Source: Pseudomonas sp. KU26590 (GTDB taxonomy: Bacteria > Pseudomonadota > Gammaproteobacteria > Pseudomonadales > Pseudomonadaceae). Taken from it: 64,000 nucleotides of DNA. The translations under genes were made by a program, and so were the position numbers. Of this stretch, positions 9,547 through 19,909 are shown piece by piece (within the stretch, counting starts at the first letter, position 1; every line of letters starts with the position of its first letter). The stretch is from NCBI RefSeq assembly GCF_026153515.1, contig NZ_CP110644.1, positions 62,001-126,000 on the forward strand, written 5' to 3'. Below the pieces are notes generated by a model, which worked only from the letters and a program-made list of their open reading frames with translations, was not told the origin of the DNA and ran no database searches.

Positions 9547-10287
9547 ATGCGCCGTCTGTTTTTCCTGCTGTTGATGTTCTGCACTTTGCCCGCCTGGGCA
9601 GACGGCCACGATCAGCTGTACAAGCTCGCCGGCTGGCCGGAACAACGCGCTCATTTTGTCGATGCCCTCAAAGCCGCTCAGCAGCGTTACCGCAACAGCC
9701 TTCCGCCCGCCGTGTTCGACGCTCTGGTGAGCAACAGCAATCAGCGTTTTGCCCCGCAGGCGATGGACCAGCGCGGGGAGCAAATGCTGCGCCAGACGCT
9801 GCAGGACCCGAACCCTGCACTGCAGTTTTTTCAGTCGGCCCTGGGCCGCAAGATCGTCAATGCCGAACTCACTGCGACACGCCCGGACCAACTGGCCAAA
9901 AATGTCCAAGGCCTGCCGCACATTCAGGCGGACGACAACCGTCTGCTGATCATCGGCCACCTGGCCAACGCCCTCCCCGCCAAGGAAGCCGGCGCCGAGG
10001 TCAGCATGGCGATTGCGGGCGTCGCCGCCGACAGCCTGAGTTCGATGATTCCGGGACTGATGGGCGGTGGCACGACCCAGGCGATGCTCGACAGTCAGCG
10101 TCAGCGGCTCATGGGGCAGATCGGCAAGGACGTGAACAACACGCTGCTTTATGTGTACCGCGACCTGTCGGATGGCGAGCTGGACGAGTTCGCCACCTTC
10201 GCCGAGTCCAACGAAGGCAAGGCCTATTACAAGGCGGCGCTGGCAGCAGTTCGCGCGGGATTGGCGGTTGGGCAGACTGTCAAATGA
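9547..10287 (+). CDS. DUF2059 domain exported protein
   Basis: A 246-residue secreted or periplasmic protein. The start ATG at 9547 follows an ACAGGAG ribosome site and gives MRRLFFLLLMFCTLPAWADG, a signal peptide cut after AWA. The mature part is alpha-helical. Its C-terminal ~60 residues (YVYRDLSDGELDEFATFAES, then GKAYYKAALAAV) are the DUF2059 signature, a helical hairpin found in many proteobacterial periplasmic proteins of unknown role. It is divergent from the dioxygenase gene, with 186 bases between them showing no clear regulatory motif. Confidence 0.85.
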   Translation: MRRLFFLLLMFCTLPAWADGHDQLYKLAGWPEQRAHFVDALKAAQQRYRNSLPPAVFDALVSNSNQRFAPQAMDQRGEQMLRQTLQDPNPALQFFQSALGRKIVNAELTATRPDQLAKNVQGLPHIQADDNRLLIIGHLANALPAKEAGAEVSMAIAGVAADSLSSMIPGLMGGGTTQAMLDSQRQRLMGQIGKDVNNTLLYVYRDLSDGELDEFATFAESNEGKAYYKAALAAVRAGLAVGQTVK

Positions 10288-10292
10288 CGTCA

Positions 10293-10385
10293 GTAGGACC
10301 GGCTTCAGCCGGGAAGGGGACTGTTTGAACACCCTCCATCTTGCGGTGTGACGACTCAAGCCTTCCCGGCTAAAGCCGGTCCTAC
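10293..10385. repeat. REPIN (GTAGGACCGGCTTCAGCCGGGAAGG family)
   Basis: Two inverted REP arms, GTAGGACCGGCTTCAGCCGG (10293 on) and CCCGGCTAAAGCCGGTCCTAC (to 10385), are separated by ~45 bases. It lies between the convergent ends of the DUF2059 and hydrolase genes, a typical REPIN site, and may form a transcript-end hairpin. Confidence 0.85.
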
Positions 10386-10422
10386 ATTCGTTCTGTCAGC
10401 CGGCAAGCCTGCCCTTGGCGCC

Positions 10423-11364
10423 CTACCCCATCCGCTGCGTCAGAAACTCAAAAAACCGTGCGCGCAACTCGGGTGACTCGTTGACCAGATGGTGCCGCGC
10501 TTCGTGCAGCATGAAGATCTGCGGCTCATCAAACTTGTCCTTGAGCACCGGCAGATTATGTTTCCAGTCCACGGTCATGTCCGACTCGCCCTGCACGATC
10601 AACGGGCTGCGGCGGCTTCGCGGCGCGCGTTCGATGCGCTCGATCCATTTCGCCAGCGCGCCCACCCAGACTGTGGGCAGGCGTCGCGGCTGCAACGGAT
10701 CCGCCAGCAGGAAAGGCAGAAAGGTCGGGGCGTTTGAGTTTTCGCTAAAGCGTCTGTCAATGGCTTTGACGAAGCCGCGCAGCAGGTAATAGCTGAGTTT
10801 CGACAGGGCCCAGCCACGCGGCCGCACCAACGGCGCCAGCAGGATGATCTGACCCTGCGCCGGGCTGGCGTCGCCGTGATGAAGCGCGTGGTCGATGACA
10901 ATCGCGCCGCCGGTGCTTTGTCCGCACAGGTGCCACGGCTTGGGCAGATTTAGAATGTCGGCTTCGACAAAAAGCCGATCCAGCACCGCCTGATATTCCG
11001 CGAAGTCGGTAATGCTCGCCCGCGCTCCACTGGACAGCCCATGGCCCGGCAAGTCGCAGGCAATCACCGCTAGCCCAAGCCCCAGCGCCCAGTCAATGAC
11101 GTGCCGATACAGCCCGACGTGATCGTAAAAGCCGTGCATCAGCACCAGCGTGCCGACCGGCTGATCGGGCATCCACAGCTGCGTGACGATGTCGTAACCG
11201 CCCACCTCAACGCGCCCGATCCGACTGCTGATCGCGCCATTCGGGCCGAGCGCGTTCAAACCGTAGAAACGCTGATAAGCCTGCGCCTCTGCAGAGGGCG
11301 CTTGCGACGCGCTCAGCGGCAACAGCTCAGCACGCAGGTGATCGGGGTCGAACGTGTCGGACAT
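10423..11364 (-). CDS. Alpha/beta hydrolase (lysophospholipase/monoacylglycerol-lipase-like)
   Basis: A 313-residue serine hydrolase of the PldB/Hydrolase_4 type. The oxyanion segment is LMHGFYDH (~75-82), the nucleophile elbow is CGQSTGG with Ser150, and a likely catalytic His is in HEARHHLVNES near the C-terminus. DLPGHGLSSGARASITD is the typical lipase-family block after strand 4. No signal peptide is seen, so it is probably cytosolic or loosely membrane-bound. It is a single gene. Substrate is inferred from the family only. Confidence 0.87.
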   Translation of the reverse strand: MSDTFDPDHLRAELLPLSASQAPSAEAQAYQRFYGLNALGPNGAISSRIGRVEVGGYDIVTQLWMPDQPVGTLVLMHGFYDHVGLYRHVIDWALGLGLAVIACDLPGHGLSSGARASITDFAEYQAVLDRLFVEADILNLPKPWHLCGQSTGGAIVIDHALHHGDASPAQGQIILLAPLVRPRGWALSKLSYYLLRGFVKAIDRRFSENSNAPTFLPFLLADPLQPRRLPTVWVGALAKWIERIERAPRSRRSPLIVQGESDMTVDWKHNLPVLKDKFDEPQIFMLHEARHHLVNESPELRARFFEFLTQRMG

Positions 11365-11529
11365 CGGAATTCCAGATGAGGGTGTGTAGGAAGCGGCCGC
11401 ACGGAAGTGTCATCTGTCCGCTGCGGCGTGGCAAGGTACGCGGCCTAAATCCATGGGCGGCCCGTCTACCCAGTCGCGAGACAAATCTGTAGCCTGCAAA
11501 ACCTTCACGATTCTCATTTGAGCCCCCGG

Positions 11530-13929
11530 ATGAAACGCAGCCTTTACGTCGTCGTCACAGTGTTGGTGCTCATCGGGGGCGCGGGCGCCTGGTACATCCA
11601 CAGCAAGCAGCCGGTCCGCAATGGCGAGATGCCCCTCACCGGGCTGCAGGCCACGGTCAACGTGCGTTACGACGAACGCGGCGTGCCGCACATTCGTGCC
11701 GACAACCAGGACGATCTGTATCGCGCCCTGGGCTATGTTCACGCCCAGGACCGCCTGTTCCAGATGGAAATCCTGCGCAGGCTGGCACGCGGCGAGCTGG
11801 CTGAAGTCCTTGGCCCCAAGCTGGTCAACACCGACAAGCTGTTCCGCAGCCTGCGTATCCGCGAGCACGCCGATGCCTACGTCGCACGCCAGGACAAAAA
11901 CACGCCGGCGTGGAAGGCGCTCCAAGCGTATCTCGATGGCATCAATCAATATCAGGCCACGCATCCCAAACCGATCGAGTTCGACGTGCTGGGCATTCAC
12001 GAGCGACCGTTCACGGCGCAGGACACCCTCAGCGTCGGCGGTTATCTGGCTTACAGCTTCGCGGCGGCGTTTCGCACTGAGCCATTGATGACCTATGTGC
12101 GGGATCAACTGGGCCCGGAATACCTGAAAATCTTCGACATGGGCTGGCAGCCGCAAGGGGGCCTTGGCCAGTCTCCTGCATTGACGAGCAACGACTGGAA
12201 AGGCCTCAATGACCTGGCACTGCTCAGCCAGCAGGCGCTGGAGAAAGCCGGCCTGCCGCAGTTCGAGGGCAGCAATGCATGGGCGGTGTCCGGCAGCCGC
12301 ACCCAGAGTGGCAAACCGCTGCTGGCGGGTGATCCGCACATTCGTTTTTCGGTGCCGTCGGTCTGGTACGAAGCGCAGCTCACCGCCCCGGGTTTTGAGC
12401 TGTACGGGCATTTTCAGGCGCTCAACCCCTTCGCGCTGCTCGGCCACAACCTGGACTTTGGATGGAGCCTGACCATGTTCCAGAACGATGATCTGGACCT
12501 GATCGCCGAGAAGACCAACCCCGACAATCCCAATCAAGTCTGGTACCACGGCGCCTGGGTGGACATGACGTCTAGTACCGAGCAGATCGAGGTCAAGGGC
12601 GAATCCCCCGTCACGCTCACCCTGCGCCAGTCTCCCCACGGCCCGATCGTCAATGACGCGCTGGGCGCCCCTGCTGCGCAACAGCCGAGCGGTACGCCGA
12701 TTGCGATGTGGTGGTCGTTCCTTGAGTCGGACAACCCGATCCTGCAGGGCTTCTATGAAGCCAACCGCGCAGACACGCTCGAGAAGATGCGCAGCGCCGC
12801 CGAGAAGATCCAGTCGCCGGGCCTGAACATCGTCTACGCCAACGCCAAGGGCGATATCGGCTGGTGGGCTGCGGCGCAACTGCCGAAGCGGCCTGCGGGG
12901 GTGAATCCGACGTTTATTCTCGATGGCAGCTCCGAACAGGCTGACAAGAACGGCTTCTACCCTTTCACCGCCAACCCGCAGGAAGAAAACCCGGCGCGGG
13001 GTTACATCGTCTCGGCGAACTTCCAGCCGGTGTCGCCTACGGGAATGGAGATTCCGGGCTATTACAATCTTCCCGAGCGCGGCCGCCAACTGGATCGTCA
13101 GTTGAGCGATGCCAAGGTGAAATGGAATCTGGAGAACAGCAAGGCGCTGCAGCTCGGCACCCGGACGGATTACGCCACGCAGATTCTGACGCCGTTGATT
13201 CCGGTACTGCGCCGGGTGGTGAGCGAGCCGGAGGAGCACGATCTGCTGGAGCGGATGGCGGCGTGGAACGGTGAGTACTCCGTGGATTCGGTGGGGGCGA
13301 CGCTGTTCAATCAGTTCCTGTTCAACCTGACCGATGAGGTTTTCCATGACGAGCTGAGCGACGGGCTGTTCACCACGCTGCTGTCGACCCGCCTCATTGA
13401 CCTGGCGCTGCCGCGACTGGCGGCCGACGCGAATTCGCCATGGTGGAACAATCGCCATTCTCGAGAGCCCGAGAGCCGCGACAACACGGTGAAGGTCGCC
13501 TGGCATGCAGCGGTCTCGCATTTGAAATCGCTGTACGGGCAGAACCCTGATGAATGGACGTGGGGCAAGGCGCACACGCTCACCCACGAACATCCGCTGG
13601 GCAAGCAGCCGCCGCTGGACATGCTGTTCAATGTCGGGCCGTTCGCGGCGCCCGGTACCCATGAGGTGCCGAACAACCTGTCAGCGGGGATGGGCCCCGC
13701 GCCGTGGCCGGTGACTTACGGGCCATCGACGCGCCGCCTCATCGACTTCGCCGACCCGGCCCACGCGCTGGGGATCAACCCGGTGGGCCAGAGCGGCGTG
13801 CTGTTCGACAAGCACTACGCCGACCAGGCGCAGCGCTACATCAAAGGCGACTACGTGCCGGAGCGGTTCAGTGAAGGGGATGTGGCGGGGAACAGCAAAG
13901 AAGTGTTGAGGTTAGTGCCGGGGCGATAA
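11530..13929 (+). CDS. hacB: Penicillin-amidase-family acylase, probable N-acyl-homoserine-lactone acylase (HacB-like)
   Basis: A 799-residue Ntn-hydrolase precursor. I place the start at ATG 11530 (MKRSLYVVVTVLVLIGGAGA), a signal sequence; a TTG at 11518 in frame is the alternative. An alpha-subunit region with DERGVPHIRADNQDDLYRA and GYVHAQDRLFQME leads to the auto-cleavage site QFEGSNAWAVSG. There Ser248 would become the N-terminal nucleophile of the beta subunit. Later motifs SPHGPIVND and YANAKGDIGWW are family-typical. Known members cleave penicillins or acyl-homoserine lactones. In P. aeruginosa the gene after spuH is the AHL acylase HacB, and this gene has the same place, hence the call. 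It is convergent with the spu operon. Confidence 0.82.
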   Translation: MKRSLYVVVTVLVLIGGAGAWYIHSKQPVRNGEMPLTGLQATVNVRYDERGVPHIRADNQDDLYRALGYVHAQDRLFQMEILRRLARGELAEVLGPKLVNTDKLFRSLRIREHADAYVARQDKNTPAWKALQAYLDGINQYQATHPKPIEFDVLGIHERPFTAQDTLSVGGYLAYSFAAAFRTEPLMTYVRDQLGPEYLKIFDMGWQPQGGLGQSPALTSNDWKGLNDLALLSQQALEKAGLPQFEGSNAWAVSGSRTQSGKPLLAGDPHIRFSVPSVWYEAQLTAPGFELYGHFQALNPFALLGHNLDFGWSLTMFQNDDLDLIAEKTNPDNPNQVWYHGAWVDMTSSTEQIEVKGESPVTLTLRQSPHGPIVNDALGAPAAQQPSGTPIAMWWSFLESDNPILQGFYEANRADTLEKMRSAAEKIQSPGLNIVYANAKGDIGWWAAAQLPKRPAGVNPTFILDGSSEQADKNGFYPFTANPQEENPARGYIVSANFQPVSPTGMEIPGYYNLPERGRQLDRQLSDAKVKWNLENSKALQLGTRTDYATQILTPLIPVLRRVVSEPEEHDLLERMAAWNGEYSVDSVGATLFNQFLFNLTDEVFHDELSDGLFTTLLSTRLIDLALPRLAADANSPWWNNRHSREPESRDNTVKVAWHAAVSHLKSLYGQNPDEWTWGKAHTLTHEHPLGKQPPLDMLFNVGPFAAPGTHEVPNNLSAGMGPAPWPVTYGPSTRRLIDFADPAHALGINPVGQSGVLFDKHYADQAQRYIKGDYVPERFSEGDVAGNSKEVLRLVPGR

Positions 13930-13955
13930 CCCCCCGGCAGGACTGTGGCAGTGAT

Positions 13956-14062
13956 GATCGTCCCCACGCTCCGCGTGGGGATGCCGCCCGGGACGCTCCG
14001 CGTCAATCGCTGTGACGCGGAGCGTCAGGAGATGCATTCCCACGCAGAGCGTGGGAACGATC
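13956..14062. repeat. Long imperfect palindrome (ATCGTTCCCACGCTCTGCGTGGGAATGC family)
   Basis: GATCGTCCCCACGCTCCGCG at the left end pairs with CGCAGAGCGTGGGAACGATC at the right, and GACGCTCCGCGTC pairs with GACGCGGAGCGTC in the middle. The result is a ~107-base nested hairpin. This is a separate repeat family from the three REP types next to it. Confidence 0.8.
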
Positions 14063-14081
14063 AACGGCCGGTATCAGCCCC

Positions 14082-14168
14082 GTAGGAGCCGGCTTGCTGG
14101 CGAATGCATTGGACCAGACACCGCAGCGGTGAATGATCAACCGCGTTCGCCAGCAAGCCGGCTCCTAC
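14082..14168. repeat. REPIN (GTAGGAGCCGGCTTGCTGGCGAA family)
   Basis: Left arm GTAGGAGCCGGCTTGCTGGC and right arm GCCAGCAAGCCGGCTCCTAC are perfect inverted copies separated by a short unrelated centre. It lies in the intergenic space between the convergent acylase and spuH genes. Confidence 0.9.
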
Positions 14169-14218
14169 AGAGGAATGCATCCGTCCAGTGAGATCATGCA
14201 GCGAGAGTGAACTCGACT

Positions 14219-14311
14219 GTAGGACCGGCTTTAGCCGGGAAGGCGTCAGGCGTTACACCGCAGCATCTACAGCGCACTCACCGGCCTCTTCCCGGCTAAA
14301 GCCGGTCCCAC
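14219..14311. repeat. REPIN (GTAGGACCGGCTTTAGCCGGGAAGG family)
   Basis: Inverted arms GTAGGACCGGCTTTAGCCGG and CCCGGCTAAAGCCGGTCCCA flank ~45 bases. It is the third palindromic element in 360 bases between two convergent genes. Together these three hairpins may end both transcripts. Confidence 0.85.
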
Positions 14312-14370
14312 TAACAGCATCGCGTACATCCATCGGAATAGCTGAACATCCCACCTGATGCAGCGCTGGA

Positions 14371-15261
14371 TCAAACCGACTCGACCACCTTCGCACGGCG
14401 TATGTCGGGCTGTTTCCAGCCGTCTGCCGCGGCTTCTTCGATGGCTTGCTGGATCGCGCGTTTGCGGTTGTTTTCTGCGCGGCGGCTGAAGAACCAGACC
14501 AGGAAGGTCGCGATCGACACGGCCAGCAGAATCAAGCTGGCAATCGCGTTGATCTCCGGCTTCACGCCCAGGCGCACCGCCGAGAACACTTCCATCGGCA
14601 GGGTCGTCGAGCCCGGACCGGAGACGAAGCTCGCCAGCACCAGGTCATCCAGCGACAGCGCGAAGGACATCATCGCCCCCGCCGCCAGCGATGGCGCGAT
14701 CATCGGGATGGTGATCAAAAAGAACACCTTCCATGGGCGCGCACCCAAGTCCATTGCCGCCTCTTCGATGGACATGTCCAGCTCACGCAGGCGCGCCGAC
14801 ACCACCACCGCCACATACGCCGCACAGAACGTCGTGTGAGCGATCCAGATGGTGACGACCCCGCGCTCCTCGGGCCAGCCGAGCAACTGCGCCATCGCCA
14901 CGAACAGCAGCAACAGCGACAGACCGGTGATCACTTCAGGCATCACCAGTGGCGCGGTGACCAGACCGCCGAAGAACGTCTTGCCCTTGAAGCGGGTGAT
15001 GCGCGTCAGCACGAAGGCCGCCATGGTGCCCAGCGCCACCGCCGCAACGGAGGTGTACAGGGCGATTTCCAGCGAGCGCATGACCGCGCTCATCAGTTGG
15101 GTGTTGTCGAGCAGGCCAACGTACCACTTCACCGACCATCCACCCCAGACCGTCACCAGCTTGGAGGCGTTGAACGAGTAGATCACCAGAATGACCATGG
15201 GCGCGTAGATGAAGATCAGGCCCAATACCAACATCAGGTTCGAGAATCGGAAGCCTCTCAT
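14371..15261 (-). CDS. spuH: Polyamine ABC transporter permease (SpuH/PotI)
   Basis: An inner-membrane permease of 296 residues with about six transmembrane helices (first at ~10-30, [19 protein letters not shown]). The EAA loop that contacts the ATPase is [20 protein letters not shown] (about 165-185). It starts with an ATGA overlap on the spuG stop codon, so the two permeases are coupled. It is the last gene of the spuBCDEFGH order. It forms the translocation channel with SpuG for putrescine/spermidine import. A hydrophilic C-terminal tail (~35 residues) extends past the last helix. Confidence 0.93.
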   Translation of the reverse strand: MRGFRFSNLMLVLGLIFIYAPMVILVIYSFNASKLVTVWGGWSVKWYVGLLDNTQLMSAVMRSLEIALYTSVAAVALGTMAAFVLTRITRFKGKTFFGGLVTAPLVMPEVITGLSLLLLFVAMAQLLGWPEERGVVTIWIAHTTFCAAYVAVVVSARLRELDMSIEEAAMDLGARPWKVFFLITIPMIAPSLAAGAMMSFALSLDDLVLASFVSGPGSTTLPMEVFSAVRLGVKPEINAIASLILLAVSIATFLVWFFSRRAENNRKRAIQQAIEEAAADGWKQPDIRRAKVVESV

Positions 15262-16178
15262 GCCTTGCCCTCCAGCTCTTTGGCCTGACTGCGGTTGAAC
15301 AGAATGATCGGCACGATGAGGATCAACAGCATCACCACCGCCAGCGCCGACGCTACCGGCCAGTCACGGTTGTTGAAGAATTCCTGCCAGAGCACCTTAC
15401 CGATCATCAGCGTCTCGGGGCCGCCCAGCAGTTCCGGGATGACGAACTCGCCCACCACCGGAATGAACACCAGCATGCAGCCGGCGATGATGCCGTTCTT
15501 GGACAGCGGCACGGTGATTTTCCAGAAGCTGTTGAAAGTGCTCGAACCCAGGTCCGACGCGGCTTCAAGCAGGCTTTGATCGTGCTTCACCAGATTCGCG
15601 TACAACGGCAGGATCATGAACGGCAGATACGAATAGACCACGCCGATGTACACCGCCAGGTTGGTGTTGAGGATCTGCAACGGCTCGCTGATCACGCCCA
15701 GCCACATCAGGAAAGCGTTGAGCAGGCCGTTGTTGCTGAGGATGCCCATCCACGCGTAAACGCGGATCAGGATCGCGGTCCAGGTCGGCATCATGATCAA
15801 CAGCAACAGCACCGTCTGCATTTCTTTGCGGGCGATGGAGATGCCATACGCCATCGGATAACCGATCAACAGGCACAGCAGGGTGCTGATGAACGCCATC
15901 TTCAACGAGCCCAGATACGCCGAGATGTACAGATCGTCACTGGTCAGCAGCGCGTAGTTGGCGAAGTTGAGGACGATGTCGAGCTTCTGCTCGACGAAGG
16001 TGAAGATCTCGGTGTACGGCGGAATCGCCACGTCCGCTTCAGCGAAGCTGATCTTGATAACGATCAGAAACGGCAGCGCGAAAAACAGAAACAGCCACAG
16101 GAACGGCACGCCAATAACCGCCTGGCGCCCGGTGGGTTTTATTCGATTGAAAGCCCGTTTTATTTTTCGGATTTTCAT
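15258..16178 (-). CDS. spuG: Polyamine ABC transporter permease (SpuG/PotH)
   Basis: The second permease, 306 residues with six predicted membrane helices (for example AVIGVPFLWLFLFFALPFLI at ~20-40). The EAA motif is SLLEAASDLGSSTFNSFWKI. Its start overlaps the stop of the ATPase gene by four bases and its end overlaps spuH in the same way, which is typical of a tightly coupled ABC operon. Length and gene order agree with PotH/SpuG. Confidence 0.93.
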   Translation of the reverse strand: MKIRKIKRAFNRIKPTGRQAVIGVPFLWLFLFFALPFLIVIKISFAEADVAIPPYTEIFTFVEQKLDIVLNFANYALLTSDDLYISAYLGSLKMAFISTLLCLLIGYPMAYGISIARKEMQTVLLLLIMMPTWTAILIRVYAWMGILSNNGLLNAFLMWLGVISEPLQILNTNLAVYIGVVYSYLPFMILPLYANLVKHDQSLLEAASDLGSSTFNSFWKITVPLSKNGIIAGCMLVFIPVVGEFVIPELLGGPETLMIGKVLWQEFFNNRDWPVASALAVVMLLILIVPIILFNRSQAKELEGKA

Positions 16179-17317
16179 GAGCGCAATACCACGCCACTGT
16201 CATCTTCCCACCAGACGAAGACTTCGTCGTCCCAGGTCGGACGGGTGCCCTGACGCTCGGCGTTGGCGACAAACGACTGCACCAGCTTGCCCGACGGCAG
16301 CTTCACGTAGAACACCGAGTGACCGCCCAGATAGGCGATGTCATGAACCTTGCCCCGGGACCAGTTGTGCTCGAACGACGGCTGCTCGGTGGTCACCAGC
16401 AACTTCTCGGGACGCAGCGCGTAGGTGATGCGCTTGTCTTCCACCGACGTGGTGACGCCGTGGCCGACATAGATTTTGCGCTCGAGCTCAGGGCTGCTGA
16501 TCAGCGCGTGGCCTTCCATGTCTTCGATGACTTCACCGTCGAACAGGTTGACGTTGCCGATGAATTCGCAGACCAGGCGGCTGGTGGGCGTTTCGTAGAT
16601 ATCGATCGGGCTGCCGATCTGCGCGATCCAGCCCAGGTGCATGATCGCAATGCGCTCGGCCATGGTCATGGCCTCTTCCTGGTCATGGGTCACCATCACG
16701 CAGGTCACGCCGACGCGCTCGATGATTTCCACCAGTTCCAGCTGCATCTGCGAGCGCAGTTTTTTATCCAGTGCGCCCATGGGTTCGTCGAGCAGCAGCA
16801 GCTTCGGCTTCTTGGCGAGCGAACGCGCCAGCGCCACACGCTGACGCTGGCCGCCGGACAACTGATGGGGCTTGCGCTTGGCGTACTGGGTCATCTGCAC
16901 CAGCTTGAGCATTTCGGCCACGCGCGCCTCGACTTCGGCCTTGGGCAACTTGTCCTGCTTGAGGCCAAAGGCGATGTTGTCCGCCACGGTCATGTGCGGA
17001 AACAGCGCGTAGGACTGGAACATCATGTTGATCGGACGTTCGTACGGCGGCATGTCGGTGATGTCGACGCCGTCGAGGTAAATGCGGCCTTCGGTCGGGC
17101 GTTCAAAGCCGGCGAGCATGCGCAGCAGGGTCGATTTCCCCGAGCCGGAGCCGCCAAGCAGGGCGAAGATTTCACCCTTGTTGATCTGCAGAGACACGTC
17201 GTCCACAGCAATCGTCTCATCGAACTTCTTCGTGACCCGATCGATTTTGACCAGCACCTGTTTCGGTTGCTGACCACCCTCAAGGGATTTCTTGTAGGCG
17301 CCGGAGGCAACTGCCAT
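16175..17317 (-). CDS. spuF: Polyamine ABC transporter ATP-binding protein (SpuF/PotG)
   Basis: The cytosolic ATPase, 380 residues. I chose ATG at 17317 (MAVASGAYKKSLEGGQQPKQ), preceded by GGGAG; the in-frame extension to 17368 has no ribosome site. Walker A GGSGSGKST, signature LSGGQRQRVALARSLA, Walker B LLLLDEPMGAL and the switch His in MVTHDQEEA are all present. The C-terminal ~110 residues are the TOBE_2 domain of the PotA/PotG/MalK type. It energises import through SpuG/SpuH. Confidence 0.94.
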   Translation of the reverse strand: MAVASGAYKKSLEGGQQPKQVLVKIDRVTKKFDETIAVDDVSLQINKGEIFALLGGSGSGKSTLLRMLAGFERPTEGRIYLDGVDITDMPPYERPINMMFQSYALFPHMTVADNIAFGLKQDKLPKAEVEARVAEMLKLVQMTQYAKRKPHQLSGGQRQRVALARSLAKKPKLLLLDEPMGALDKKLRSQMQLELVEIIERVGVTCVMVTHDQEEAMTMAERIAIMHLGWIAQIGSPIDIYETPTSRLVCEFIGNVNLFDGEVIEDMEGHALISSPELERKIYVGHGVTTSVEDKRITYALRPEKLLVTTEQPSFEHNWSRGKVHDIAYLGGHSVFYVKLPSGKLVQSFVANAERQGTRPTWDDEVFVWWEDDSGVVLRS

Positions 17318-17373
17318 GGGTGAAACTCCCAACTGTTTTTGCGCCCGGCCAATGCGGCCGGGCGCCAAGGTCT

Positions 17374-18483
<1,110 letters not shown>

Positions 18484-18613
18484 TTAGTAGGTGGGCCTGT
18501 TGCCCGTACCGATGACAGTGACGACTGCCTGTGACACATCCGGCGCGCAACTTACCTTCGATAAACCCTTCTCGCAAAAAAACTTTTTGTGAATGCCATC
18601 TCGAAGCGTGAAC

Positions 18614-18704
18614 TGTAGGAGCGCGCTTGCCCGCGATGACTTGGGCACATACGACATTGATGTCGGCCGAGACACCGTAATCGCGGGCAAGCGCGCTCCT
18701 ACAG
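18614..18704. repeat. REPIN (GTAGGAGCGCGCTTGCCCGCG family) between spuD and spuE
   Basis: Inverted arms TGTAGGAGCGCGCTTGCCCG and CGGGCAAGCGCGCTCCTACA are separated by ~45 bases. It lies inside the operon, between the two binding-protein genes (18469-18738). A strong hairpin here can protect upstream mRNA or attenuate downstream expression and so tune the ratio of the two binding proteins to the other subunits. Confidence 0.9.
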
Positions 18705-18738
18705 GGTGCGCCGTAAAGGACGACGCACCCGGTCAGGC

Positions 18739-19836
18739 TTATTTACCCGATTTGATGTTGGTCCAGCTGCGGGTCATAAGGCGTTGAGTCGCCGCTGGCA
18801 AGTCGGCGATCGCGTACAACTTGGCCAGAACGTCCGCTGGCGGGTAAACGCCCGGGTCAGAGGTGATGTCCTTGTCGACGAACTCGGTTGCCGCCTTGTT
18901 GCCGTTCGGGAAGTGAACGGAGTTGGTGATTTCAGCCATCACCTTCGGTTGCAGGATGAAGTTCATGAACTTGTAGGCGCCTTCGACGTTTTCGGCATCT
19001 TTCGGGATGGCGACCATGTCGTAGAAGCTGCCTGCACCTTCTTTCGGAATGTTGTAGCTGACTTTGACCTTGCCGCCCGCTTCTTCAGCGCGCGCCTTGG
19101 CCTGGTAGACGTCACCCGAATAACCCACGGCTACGCAGATGTTGCCGTTGGCCAGGTCCGAGATGTACTTGGACGAGTGGAAGTAGGTGATCGAAGGACG
19201 GATCTTTTTGAACAGATCCTCGGCCTTCTGCAGGTCTTCCTTCTTCTGGCTGTCGGTCGGCAGGCCCAGGTAATGCAGCGCCACGGGCAGCATTTCCGTT
19301 GGCGAGTCGAGGAAGCTGATCCCGCAGCCTTTCAGCTTGGCAGCGTTCTCTGGCTTGAACAGCAGGTCCCACGAGTTGACAGGTGCATCAGCGCCCAACG
19401 CAGCTTTGACCTTTTCAGCGTTGAAGCCGATGCCGATCGAGCCCCACATGTACGGGAAGGCGTGCTTGTTGTCCGGGTCGCTGATCGACACAGCCTTCAA
19501 CAAGGCAGGGTCGAGGTTTTTGTAATTTGGCAGCTTGGACTTGTCCAGTTCCTGATAGACGCCGGCCTTGATCTGCTTGGCCAGGAAGTTGTTGGACGGA
19601 ACGACGATGTCGTAACCCGATTTACCGGCCAGCAGCTTGGCTTCCAGGGTCTCGTTGCTGTCGAACACGTCGTACACCACTTTGATGCCCGACTCTTTTT
19701 CGAAGTCGGCGATGGTGTTCGGTGCGATGTAATCGGACCAGTTATAGACGTGAAGGACTTTGTCATCGGCGTGTGCAGCGGCGGCCACTGCGCCCATGAG
19801 GGACAAGGCCAGGAGGGTTTTGCCAAATTTCTTCAT
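18739..19836 (-). CDS. spuD: Polyamine-binding periplasmic protein (SpuD/PotF-like)
   Basis: A 365-residue solute-binding protein, paralogous to the next gene. ATG at 19836 starts a clear signal peptide ([20 protein letters not shown], cut after AHA). Core motifs [19 protein letters not shown] and [20 protein letters not shown] align with SpuE without gaps. By gene order it corresponds to SpuD, which prefers putrescine in P. aeruginosa. Two paralogous receptors sharing one transporter broaden the substrate range. Confidence 0.9.
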   Translation of the reverse strand: MKKFGKTLLALSLMGAVAAAAHADDKVLHVYNWSDYIAPNTIADFEKESGIKVVYDVFDSNETLEAKLLAGKSGYDIVVPSNNFLAKQIKAGVYQELDKSKLPNYKNLDPALLKAVSISDPDNKHAFPYMWGSIGIGFNAEKVKAALGADAPVNSWDLLFKPENAAKLKGCGISFLDSPTEMLPVALHYLGLPTDSQKKEDLQKAEDLFKKIRPSITYFHSSKYISDLANGNICVAVGYSGDVYQAKARAEEAGGKVKVSYNIPKEGAGSFYDMVAIPKDAENVEGAYKFMNFILQPKVMAEITNSVHFPNGNKAATEFVDKDITSDPGVYPPADVLAKLYAIADLPAATQRLMTRSWTNIKSGK

Positions 19837-19909
19837 TCGTACGGCTCCAGTGTTTTTTATGTAAGCGGCGTCTAGACGGCGGACAGTCTGGCAATTTCCC
19901 GGTAAAAAT

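Noticed and set aside
11410..13662. 750-codon minus-strand frame opposite the acylase gene
   Set aside because: The plus-strand acylase has all catalytic motifs; the reverse frame is a codon-bias artefact.
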